Source: an uncultured Campylobacter sp. (GTDB lineage Bacteria; Campylobacterota; Campylobacteria; Campylobacterales; Campylobacteraceae). From it: a stretch of DNA of 7,114 nt. The DNA lies in the NCBI RefSeq assembly GCF_938045535.1, contig NZ_CALIMQ010000173.1, positions 1 through 7,114 of the forward strand, read 5' to 3'. The translations under genes and the position numbers were made by a program. The notes beneath the pieces were generated by a model. The model ran no database searches. It was not told where the DNA came from and saw only the letters and a list, made by a program, of their open reading frames with translations. Every line of letters begins with the position of its first letter. The first letter of the stretch is position 1. Below, piece after piece: positions 1 through 5,128 of the stretch.

Positions 1-258
1 CGCTCCCTTTTCCACAAAATCAAAAATTTCATTTCTTGTCTTTTCGTCCAAATCATCAAAAATTTTAATCGTAGTTTCTGCAAAAGATGCAAGCAACCAC
101 AATAAGCTAGGTATGTACTCCATATCGAAAGGAAATATCTGCTCTTGATAGGCGTTAAAATACGCCCTGTTTTTCTCTATAAAGAAATAGATATATTCCT
201 CGTATTTGCCCAAATCGGTCTCTATTAGGCGCATTTGCCAATCCTTATAAAATTCCAT
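1..258 (-). CDS. Hypothetical protein, C-terminally cut by the window edge
   Basis: The reading frame opens with ATG at 258 and stays open for 86 codons to the left edge, so its end is not visible. The start overlaps the stop of the upstream gene by one base (TAATG, positions 260-256), a typical translational-coupling arrangement. The protein begins MEFYKDWQMRLIETDLGKYE and is rich in aromatic and acidic residues (YEEYIYFFIEKNRAYF near residues 20-35), with no signal peptide or clear membrane segment; a hydrophobic stretch (YIPSLLWLLASFAE, about residues 51-64) looks like a buried helix. I do not recognise the family. Its place at the end of a row of small immunity-type genes suggests another member of that cassette, but this is inference from context only. 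Confidence 0.6.
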   Translation of the reverse strand, partial: MEFYKDWQMRLIETDLGKYEEYIYFFIEKNRAYFNAYQEQIFPFDMEYIPSLLWLLASFAETTIKIFDDLDEKTRNEIFDFVEKGA

Positions 259-764
259 TATAATACTTTTCTCCAAAATTTTATAGCGCTTTTTATCTCT
301 TTTTCAAAATGTTTGAATGGTATATAAATTTCTTCTTGTTCGTAGGGTTTTAACTTTTTATATTTCTTGGAATGCGTAATTCTCGCAATATCTTCATAAT
401 TTTTTTGTAAAAAATCTATGATTATTTTTACCTCATCTCTGCTAAATTGTTTTGCTCTCGCCCGCCGCATAGGCGGTGCAAATGCTTGAATAAACATATC
501 TTCTATAATCGCTTCATCGCCGAAGCGCTCGTAAAAATCAATAAAATCCAGGATATAATACCTAAAAGTATAGTCATTGAAAACCTGCAAATCTCCCGAT
601 AAGAGTTTGATTGTGCTATGGTCTAAATCGCACAGATCTTTACCGCACAAATCTTGCTCGACAAGCTCATCCTTTTGTACAGGATTTGTTATAATTTCCG
701 GCTTTTGCAGTTTAAGCCGCGCCTTTAGCGCTTTTATTTTAGTATGCAATTCAAATTTATCCAT
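258..764 (-). CDS. Hypothetical protein, possibly DUF6714-like
   Basis: This 168-residue cytosolic protein starts at ATG 764, which overlaps the end of the preceding gene by 8 bases (ATGGATAA), and its TAA overlaps the next start by one base. The N-terminus (1-35) is lysine-rich and probably helical. The middle holds LLSGDLQVFNDYTFRYYILDF (about 55-75), followed by a helical region and FSRDEVKIIIDFLQKNYEDI (about 107-126). The order 'FRYY-hydrophobic' then 'FS-x-[DE]-x3-I-x2-FL' recalls DUF6714, small proteins of unknown function, but I hold this loosely. The C-terminus is very basic and aromatic (IKSAIKFWRKVL). It sits in an operon with immunity-like genes, so a role as an immunity or accessory protein is possible. 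No catalytic motif is visible. Confidence 0.7.
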   Translation of the reverse strand: MDKFELHTKIKALKARLKLQKPEIITNPVQKDELVEQDLCGKDLCDLDHSTIKLLSGDLQVFNDYTFRYYILDFIDFYERFGDEAIIEDMFIQAFAPPMRRARAKQFSRDEVKIIIDFLQKNYEDIARITHSKKYKKLKPYEQEEIYIPFKHFEKEIKSAIKFWRKVL

Positions 765-1143
765 CTAGGCAGTATATGTCGTTGTCCAAATCCACATTAT
801 TATCTGCTAATAGTTTCAGTAAATTTGCATTATAATATAGACCGGGCAAGCTATTATAACTGTAAACTACGACTCTTAGCAGCTTTTTCACACCTTGTAA
901 TTTTATACTCTTTGCGACATTTATATCTGCTAGAAATTTTTTAATTAGATCTTCCGCAAAAGGTATATCATAAAATTTTTCCTCTATGCTAAATCCAAAA
1001 TTTTTATATTTTAAAATAGAGCCTTTTTTAAAATCTCCTTTGCGCCAGGCTTTTGTTGCGGATATGCCGCTGCTGCTTATTGTTTCGGATAGATCCCTAT
1101 CGCTTTCGATCGATAGGATTAGGATTACTTTGTTGCTTTTCAA
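757..1143 (-). CDS. DUF4279-like protein, TTG start
   Basis: I place the start at TTG 1143 (128 residues, beginning MKSNKVILILSIESDRDL), because AGGAG (1149-1153) lies 5 bases upstream, in the same AGGAGCGA context as the Imm40-like gene's RBS. An in-frame ATG at 1191 would add 16 residues that do not resemble the family start. The layout matches what I recall of DUF4279: an N-terminal beta strand, then a GISATKAWRKGD segment (residues 26-37, 'ATxAxRKGD' type), a central beta region, an amphipathic helix, a second strand (LLRVVVYSY) and the closing acidic motif LLADNNVDLDNDIY near the C-terminus. The biochemical function of the family is not known to me; members often occur among small immunity-type genes. 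It overlaps the downstream gene by 8 bases and follows a 35-codon ORF by 19 bases. Confidence 0.7.
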   Translation of the reverse strand: MKSNKVILILSIESDRDLSETISSSGISATKAWRKGDFKKGSILKYKNFGFSIEEKFYDIPFAEDLIKKFLADINVAKSIKLQGVKKLLRVVVYSYNSLPGLYYNANLLKLLADNNVDLDNDIYCLDG

Positions 1144-1148
1144 GATCG

Positions 1149-1153
1149 CTCCT
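1149..1153 (-). promoter_or_regulatory. Ribosome binding site that fixes the TTG start
   Basis: The minus strand reads TTTTAGGAGCGATC-TTG. AGGAG is 5 bases from TTG 1143. No comparable Shine-Dalgarno lies in front of the in-frame ATGs at 1191, 1185 or 1173, so the TTG is the better start for the DUF4279-like gene. Confidence 0.65.
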
Positions 1154-1162
1154 AAAAATCTT

Positions 1163-1270
1163 TTATATCCCATATACGCATACATTAGCATTCAGTTCGG
1201 CGCACATTTTTATATTTATCCGAATATGAGCAAAACCAACATATTCTGTATTGTAAGCTAAAATTTTCAT
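1163..1270 (-). CDS. Small ORF, 35 residues, coupled to the Imm40-like gene
   Basis: ATG 1270 overlaps the TGA of the Imm40-like gene (ATGA, 1270-1267) and the frame runs 35 codons to TAA 1163. The peptide starts MKILAYNTEYVGFAHIRINI and ends ELNANVCVYGI. It has no signal peptide or membrane segment and I know no homologue. In its favour are the exact stop-start overlap and the way it fills an otherwise empty gap of about 120 bases between two tightly packed genes. Against it, it could be the decayed 5' end of a longer immunity gene. Judged a possible small gene or gene remnant. Confidence 0.35.
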   Translation of the reverse strand: MKILAYNTEYVGFAHIRINIKMCAELNANVCVYGI

Positions 1271-1611
1271 TTGGATACCTGCCCAGGGCAAATGACCGGG
1301 CAATATGCAAAGTCATCTCCGTTTCTAGCGCGATAATTAGTGATATATTCGATCGCCACTTCGAATGCATTGTCGTCTTCCGCTTTGGTATCCCAGCAAT
1401 CGTATGTGATTATGGGCTCATTGCCGTTTAAGCGATATACTTCTCCTCCTAGGATAATCATACCTTTGCCTCTTGTGATTTTTAGCACCTCCATTACATC
1501 ATCAAATCTCCAAGCTATATCATAAATTCCGTACTCCTCCCTTAGGCGTATGCCGCGCTCTAGCAGATCCTGCGGCACGATATTTACGTAATCTTCATCT
1601 ATAAAAAACAT
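1267..1611 (-). CDS. Imm40-like immunity protein
   Basis: The product has 114 residues. ATG 1611 is preceded by AAAAGGAG with a 6-base spacer. The signature is IILGGEVYRLNG (52-63), followed by ITYDCWDTK (68-76) and a helix EVAIEYITNY (84-93). This 'ILGG[DE]VY ... TYDxW' order is what I associate with Imm40, a family of cytosolic immunity proteins encoded in polymorphic-toxin and contact-dependent inhibition loci, where each blocks a cognate toxin domain. No toxin gene is in view, so it may be an orphan immunity gene protecting against neighbouring strains. It heads a run of overlapping AT-rich genes and starts 25 bases after the stop of a truncated membrane-protein fragment. Family assignment is from memory of the motif, with moderate certainty. 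Confidence 0.72.
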   Translation of the reverse strand: MFFIDEDYVNIVPQDLLERGIRLREEYGIYDIAWRFDDVMEVLKITRGKGMIILGGEVYRLNGNEPIITYDCWDTKAEDDNAFEVAIEYITNYRARNGDDFAYCPVICPGQVSK

Positions 1612-1617
1612 AATTCG

Positions 1618-1625
1618 CTCCTTTT
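1618..1625 (-). promoter_or_regulatory. Ribosome binding site of the Imm40-like gene
   Basis: AAAAGGAG on the minus strand, 6 bases before ATG 1611. It is a strong match to the anti-Shine-Dalgarno sequence and supports this start. Confidence 0.7.
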
Positions 1626-1635
1626 AAGTATAAGA

Positions 1636-1824
1636 TTATTGCCATTGCCATTTTTCTATATCGTTTTTCTTTACGAAATACCCTAATGCGAAAAAAGCCC
1701 CTAATAAAACCCCTATTTTTTCAGAAGTAATTATACTACAAACAAAAATAAAAGGAGAGAAAAATAATCGAAATATAAGATAAGCACCTATATACGGGAA
1801 TTGAAGAGAAGTAAAAAGAAGTGA
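1636..1824 (-). pseudogene. 5'-truncated small membrane protein remnant
   Basis: A 62-codon open stretch ends at TAA (1638-1636) but contains no ATG, GTG or TTG start; the frame is closed by TAA at 1827-1825, next to the tmRNA 3' end. The translation looks like a genuine membrane protein: YIGAYLIFRLFFSPFIFVCS, then IITSEKIGVLLGAFFALGYF, then a polar tail KKNDIEKWQWQ. That gives two hydrophobic segments with a charged cytosolic end. I do not recognise the family. The simplest reading is the C-terminal part of a gene whose 5' part was lost when this DNA was joined to the end of ssrA. A start on a non-standard codon (ATT/ATA) cannot be excluded but has no obvious RBS. Confidence 0.5.
1730..1735 (-). 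promoter_or_regulatory. Candidate -10 element for the accessory operon
   Basis: The minus strand reads TAG-TATAAT-TAC, a perfect -10 hexamer about 110 bases before the Imm40-like start, with T-rich DNA upstream and no good -35, as is usual for Campylobacter sigma-70 promoters. It lies inside the truncated membrane gene. Read-through from the ssrA promoter is an alternative, since I see no intrinsic terminator between ssrA and this operon. Confidence 0.35.
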
Positions 1825-1847
1825 TTAAAACTTAAAAATAACTTAAT

Positions 1848-2209
1848 TGGTGGAGGTGTGCGGGATTGAACCGCAGTCCGAAAACAAACGACCAAAGCCT
1901 CTACATGTTTAGCAAAAGTGAAGTTCTCGCGCAGGCTCGCTCACTTTCCAAAACGACCCGCCGGCGCAAAGACTAGGATTTCACCCTACGGTTCGTCACG
2001 CCGCAGAGCTACGCTATCGCAGATTACCCGCCGCCGCGCTTAGATAGTATCGGCGCAGAGCAGGGCTCGACTGGACTTACGCAGCTTTAGCGTAAGCAGG
2101 AGCAAATTTAACGTTGTTTGCGTTTAAATTTAGTTTGGATTTTATACGCTGTATCCAAAGCGACATGCCGCCTTGACCCATCCGTTCCCGTCGAAGCCAA
2201 GTCACCCCC
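1848..2209 (-). ncRNA. ssrA: Transfer-messenger RNA (tmRNA)
   Basis: The RNA rescues stalled ribosomes with SmpB and adds a degradation tag to the unfinished protein. It reads right to left. The 5' end is GGGGGUGACUUGGCUUCGACGG (2209 downward) and the 3' end is ...CACACCUCCACCA (ending 1848). The two ends pair as a 7-bp acceptor stem that includes the alanine-identity G3-U pair, with A as discriminator and an encoded CCA. The T arm has a 5-bp stem UGCGG/CCGCA around UUCAAUC. The tag frame begins at the GCA resume codon 2121. It is one-piece, about 362 nt, similar in length to the C. jejuni molecule, and the tag region and the GCAUGUCGCUUUGG segment near the 5' end match that molecule as I recall it. 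It is transcribed divergently from panB. Confidence 0.97.
2077..2121 (-). other. tmRNA proteolysis-tag reading frame
   Basis: Starting from resume codon GCA (2121-2119) the frame gives ANNVKFAPAYAKAA followed by TAA (2079-2077). The ribosome switches to this frame after alanine is transferred, and the hydrophobic -AKAA end marks the product for ClpXP-type proteases. The tag matches the one I recall for Campylobacter jejuni, supporting the taxonomic placement. Confidence 0.93.
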
Positions 2210-2225
2210 GAAAGAATGCACGCGC

Positions 2226-2254
2226 ATTTTACTTCAAAATTTTATAAATGTCAA
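2226..2254 (-). promoter_or_regulatory. Sigma-70 promoter of ssrA
   Basis: On the minus strand TTGACA (2254-2249) and TAAAAT (2231-2226) are separated by exactly 17 bases. The -35 box is perfect, unusual for Campylobacter, and fits the need for abundant tmRNA. The expected start lies roughly 10 bases before the mature 5' end at 2209, leaving a short leader for RNase P to remove. Confidence 0.8.
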
Positions 2255-2264
2255 ATTCGGCTTA

Positions 2265-2273
2265 TGTTAAAAT
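2265..2273 (+). promoter_or_regulatory. Extended -10 promoter of panB
   Basis: TG-T-TAAAAT, an extended -10 element with no evident -35, typical of Campylobacter housekeeping promoters. The predicted start near 2280 gives a leader of about 28 bases ahead of the panB ATG. It sits back-to-back with the ssrA promoter. Confidence 0.5.
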
Positions 2274-2295
2274 TGCATCGAAATTTTAACCGAGC

Positions 2296-2302
2296 AAAGG
2301 AG
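2296..2302 (+). promoter_or_regulatory. panB ribosome binding site
   Basis: AAAGGAG, 5 bases before ATG 2308, confirming the chosen start. Confidence 0.75.
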
Positions 2303-2307
2303 TCAAA

Positions 2308-3105
2308 ATGTCAAAAATTACGCTTTCTAAATTATACGAGATGAAAAAATCCGGCGAAAAGATCGTGATGATCACTGCCTATGACGCGCTTTTTGCTAAA
2401 ATTTTCGACGACGAGGTCGATATGGTACTCGTAGGCGACAGCCTAAATATGAGCTTCGGCGGGCACTCCGAGACCCTGGGCGCGAGCGTAGAGCAGATGA
2501 TCTATCACGCGCGCGCCGTAAGACGGGGGCTCAAGCGAGCGTATATGGTCGTGGATATGCCGTTTTGCTCGTGCGCGACGCCAGAGCTCGCGCTACAAAA
2601 CTGCGCCAAAGTCTATGAGAGCACCGGCTGTGACGCCGTTAAGATCGAAGGTGGCGCGCATATGGCAGATACCGTGGCGCTGCTTAATCGAAACGGTATC
2701 GCCGTGATGAGCCACATCGGGCTAAAGCCGCAGTTTTCGCGCTTTATGGGCGGCTACAAGGTAAGTGGACGCGGAGAGGAGGGTGCGCGCGAGGTCTTAA
2801 GCGACGCCAGAGCGCTTGCCGAGGCGGGTGCGGTGCTACTGCTGGTCGAGGGGACGATCTGCTCGGTCGCAAATCAAGTAGCGCTCGGCACCGACGTGCC
2901 CGTCATCGGCATCGGCGCGGGTGCGGGCGTGGATGGACAGGTGCTCGTGTGGAGCGATATGTGCGGGTTTTTCACGGAGTTTCGGCCAAAATTCGTTAAG
3001 CGCTATTTAGACGGCGCCGAGCTGGTAAAAGGTGCGGTGCGCGAATACGCGCGCGAAGTCAAGGAGGAGAGCTTTCCGAGCGAGGAGTTTGAATATAGGC
3101 AGTAG
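2308..3105 (+). CDS. panB: 3-methyl-2-oxobutanoate hydroxymethyltransferase
   Basis: PanB transfers a hydroxymethyl group from 5,10-methylenetetrahydrofolate to 2-oxoisovalerate, giving ketopantoate, the first committed step to pantothenate and CoA, in the cytosol. The 265-residue length is normal for the family. The metal ligands are visible as D44 (LVGDSLNM), D83 (VVDMPF) and E114 (VKIEGG), equivalent to E. coli D45, D84 and E114. K112, H136 (MSHIGLKPQ) and the catalytic base E181 (LLLVEG) are present, as is the late GIGAG loop at 201-205. The fold is a TIM-barrel decamer in known members. The gene stands alone: panC and panD are not in view, so it is probably not part of a pan operon here. 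It is GC-richer than the accessory genes to the left. Confidence 0.97.
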   Translation: MSKITLSKLYEMKKSGEKIVMITAYDALFAKIFDDEVDMVLVGDSLNMSFGGHSETLGASVEQMIYHARAVRRGLKRAYMVVDMPFCSCATPELALQNCAKVYESTGCDAVKIEGGAHMADTVALLNRNGIAVMSHIGLKPQFSRFMGGYKVSGRGEEGAREVLSDARALAEAGAVLLLVEGTICSVANQVALGTDVPVIGIGAGAGVDGQVLVWSDMCGFFTEFRPKFVKRYLDGAELVKGAVREYAREVKEESFPSEEFEYRQ

Positions 3106-3523
3106 CGAGATTTGGGCTAAATTTTAAAATTTACGCGCCGAAATTCTGGCAATAAAACTACGCTTGCCTTAAAATAACGCTTCGTTTTCACGCCGCAGGC
3201 TATGAAAACAAGCTCGCACCGCTTGAATATTCGACGTGAGCTATTGCGAGTGCTTTACCTAGTGCGAGAGATCGCAGGCGCCTTGGTGGGCGGATACTCT
3301 GCGCGGTATTTTATACGGGCGGCGCCGTGCGAGAGTTTGCGCGCTTCTGCATGCGGGCGCTATTTCTGTCGCCGAGCGCAATGCGCGAGCGCTTTTCATG
3401 AACGCTCTCGCGCCCGCAGCTCTAAAATACGCTACGAGCGCTAAATTTTACGCACGTAGCCGTAGAGCTCAAACATAAACCAGCCGTCACGCCTAAACGG
3501 CTTATAAAATTTAAGGAGAAAAT
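3106..3523. other. Intergenic region with palindromes, no supported gene
   Basis: This 418-base gap begins with a perfect 16-bp AT-only palindrome (3118-3133, TAAATTTTAAAATTTA) just after panB. It continues with GC-rich DNA containing inverted repeats, including GCGCGAG/CTCGCGC (3383-3389 and 3407-3413), and ends with AGCCGT/ACGGCT (3482-3487 and 3497-3502) in front of the next gene. An 80-codon open frame from 3202 is arginine/serine/alanine-rich, lacks an RBS and is not judged coding. The AGCCGT hairpin could be a weak terminator or operator. Nothing else is recognised. Confidence 0.5.
3513..3518 (+). promoter_or_regulatory. Ribosome binding site fixing a TTG start
   Basis: AAGGAG lies 5 bases before TTG 3524. 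The first in-frame ATG is far inside the protein, beyond the membrane segment, so the TTG is the start. Confidence 0.7.
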
Positions 3524-4198
3524 TTGGCTAAAGCTTTAAAAACCTTCATAGCCGCAGTTCTGGGTTTGCTCTTTTGTGTAAAGGTACTGCCGATTTTGGC
3601 GGTATTTTTTGCGTTTAATTCTTTCTTTGATAAAGATGATATGGAGCTGGATAAAGCCCCGTTAATGCAAAATTACGAGCAAAATCGCGAGAAATTTTTG
3701 GATCTGTTAGCTTTTGCCGATCGCAACTTCCCTAAAAATTCGCGCGTCATGATCGAAAGTGCCTACGGCGATGAGTATATTTGGATCTATATGGACGGCA
3801 ATAAGACGAAATTTTACTCAAATTCTATTTTCAAAGATAATGCGCCGAGCATAGGCGAGGGGTTAAAGCTCATTGGCTGGGACAAAAAGACGTTCGGGGA
3901 GCTAAAGTCAAAGCTCGCAGCGATAAACGCTAGAACCATCGTGCTAAATAGAAGCGGCGATAATCGAGTACCTTGGGCGAGCATCACCTATAGTTATATG
4001 GAGCACTTTGCCGATAGCTATGAGTTTTATGTTCTCAATAGTCCAAAACTCGCCGAGCTATATGCCAAGGGCTGCTCGAGAAAATTTCAAAGCGACGGTG
4101 TAGTATTTTTATATGCAATTGAAATATCAGATTATAGAGTGCTTTGTAAGAGTGACGACGACAATAAAAGTGTCTTGATCAAAGAGAGCGATCGATAA
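3524..4198 (+). CDS. Membrane-anchored protein of unknown function, TTG start
   Basis: The product has 224 residues. The N-terminus is MAKALKTF followed by one long hydrophobic segment (about 8-33, IAAVLGLLFCVKVLPILAVF), either an uncleaved signal anchor or a signal peptide; a cysteine at 18 lies mid-segment and does not form a convincing lipobox. The remainder is soluble, mixed charged and aromatic, with MIESAYGDEYIWIYMDGNKT (about 75-94) looking like paired beta strands, an IGWDKKTFGELKSKLAAINA helix (about 117-136) and SYEFYVLNSPKLAELY (about 164-179). A periplasmic location is likely if the anchor is N-in. I recognise no family and no catalytic motif. It stands alone between panB and ruvB, flanked by large non-coding gaps on both sides, so no operon partner suggests a role. 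Codon use resembles the core genes more than the left accessory block. Confidence 0.82.
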   Translation: MAKALKTFIAAVLGLLFCVKVLPILAVFFAFNSFFDKDDMELDKAPLMQNYEQNREKFLDLLAFADRNFPKNSRVMIESAYGDEYIWIYMDGNKTKFYSNSIFKDNAPSIGEGLKLIGWDKKTFGELKSKLAAINARTIVLNRSGDNRVPWASITYSYMEHFADSYEFYVLNSPKLAELYAKGCSRKFQSDGVVFLYAIEISDYRVLCKSDDDNKSVLIKESDR

Positions 4199-4938
4199 GG
4201 CGTTGCGAGATTGCACGGATAAATTTAATCTCTCGAGCCCGCGTTAAGCTTAGCGGTAAATTTTACAATCCGCGCCGAATTCCAAGCAGTCGCGAAATAC
4301 CAAACTTCGCGCGAAATTTTACCTAGCCGCGCAAGTGCGCAAAGCAGAATTCTGCATAAAATTCTACGTAGAATTTCTTGTGAAATTTTAACTGACTATG
4401 CGAGATGGAATTCTGACTAGCTGCGTACCGCGAAGCTTGAAGCGCGGAATTTAAAGCCTCGCTGCCGCAAAAACAAAATCCGCAGCAAAGCTCTACGAGA
4501 CAAAATTTTGTCGCAAAATTTCACTGCAAAATTCCAGGCGCTGAATTTAATATCGCAAAATTCCAAGCGCCAAATTTTACGTTGTAAAATTCCGTGCGTA
4601 TTTTTCAGTTGGCTAAATTTCGCTCTTTAATTCTGTGTGCTATGATTCTGCCAAGTTTATTCCGTCTCTCGCAAACTCTGCGGCTAGCTTCAAATTTGTG
4701 CGTTAAAATTTCGCTCGCAGCATCTTGTGCGTACTTCATGAATTTTATGCGTTAAAATTCTACGCTGCGCAGTGGGGCTTTGCGGCAATGGCTTCCGCGC
4801 AAAGCTTTAAATTCTGCAAGTTAAAATTCCGCGCCGTAAAATTTAGCGCAGTTAGCGACCCGCGCGCTGTTTGGGAGCCGCCGCAATAAAATTCCGCACT
4901 AAAGCATAGCGGGCGTAGCGGCATGAGCGTAGTCTTAA

Positions 4939-4977
4939 ACCCGTCGCGTTAAAATTCCCCAGTCTTTCGCGACGGGT
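4939..4977. repeat. 10-bp inverted repeat (hairpin)
   Basis: ACCCGTCGCG (4939-4948) and CGCGACGGGT (4968-4977) are perfect reverse complements around a 19-base loop that itself carries one AAAATTCC unit. No T-tract follows directly, so it is not a clear intrinsic terminator; it may be a protein-binding site or a transcript hairpin. Confidence 0.55.
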
Positions 4978-5015
4978 GCCTGCTTTTGCCCCAGCCCTAA
5001 GCGCGTACCGTAAAA

Positions 5016-5040
5016 TTCCGCGCGGAAAATTTTATTCCGC
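5016..5040. repeat. Palindrome and overlapping hairpin
   Basis: TTCCGCGCGGAA (5016-5027) is a perfect 12-bp palindrome, and its right half GCGGAA (5022-5027) can also pair with TTCCGC at 5035-5040 around a 7-base AT loop. The two pairings are mutually exclusive. It lies about 90 bases upstream of ruvB. Confidence 0.45.
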
Positions 5041-5095
5041 CCGCAAAGATCCGTCCCTTAAAAATTGTCAAAATTTAGCCATTTTTCGCTACACT

Positions 5096-5104
5096 TGCTA
5101 AAAT
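5096..5104 (+). promoter_or_regulatory. Extended -10 promoter of ruvB
   Basis: TG-C-TAAAAT, the same extended -10 type as for panB, with no good -35. The predicted start near 5111 gives a leader of under 20 bases with a weak AAAGAGAG Shine-Dalgarno before ATG 5129. Confidence 0.55.
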
Positions 5105-5128
5105 TTTAAAAACGATTAAAGAGAGATT

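Larger units (their letters stand above)
4199..5128. repeat. 930-bp non-coding region of degenerate AAAATTCCGCGC units
   Basis: No open frame of note is found on either strand. Short units built on (T)AAAATTCC-GCGC recur irregularly, roughly every 15-60 bases; clear examples begin near 4357, 4525, 4556, 4584, 4703, 4752, 4820, 4836, 4886, 4949 and 5010, with GAATTC variants near 4278, 4348 and 4409. Units share the AT core and a GC-rich flank but differ in detail, so this is not a tandem array or CRISPR. Two palindromic structures stand out (4939-4977 and 5016-5040, listed separately). The ruvB promoter closes the region. Origin unknown: expanded dispersed repeats, decayed genes, or a compositional habit of the genome. 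Confidence 0.5.

Noticed and set aside
986..1261. Plus-strand open frame opposite the immunity-type genes
   Set aside because: It is antisense to genes with RBSs and start-stop overlaps; hydrophobic content reflects the complement of charged codons.
1700..1725. Repeated CCCCTA strings with a T-run as an ssrA terminator
   Set aside because: They are direct, not inverted, repeats and cannot form a hairpin; they also lie within the membrane-protein fragment.
3202..3444. 80-codon plus-strand open frame after panB
   Set aside because: There is no RBS, the composition is dominated by Arg/Ser/Ala/Cys as expected from GC-rich non-coding DNA, it overlaps inverted repeats, and no domain is recognisable.
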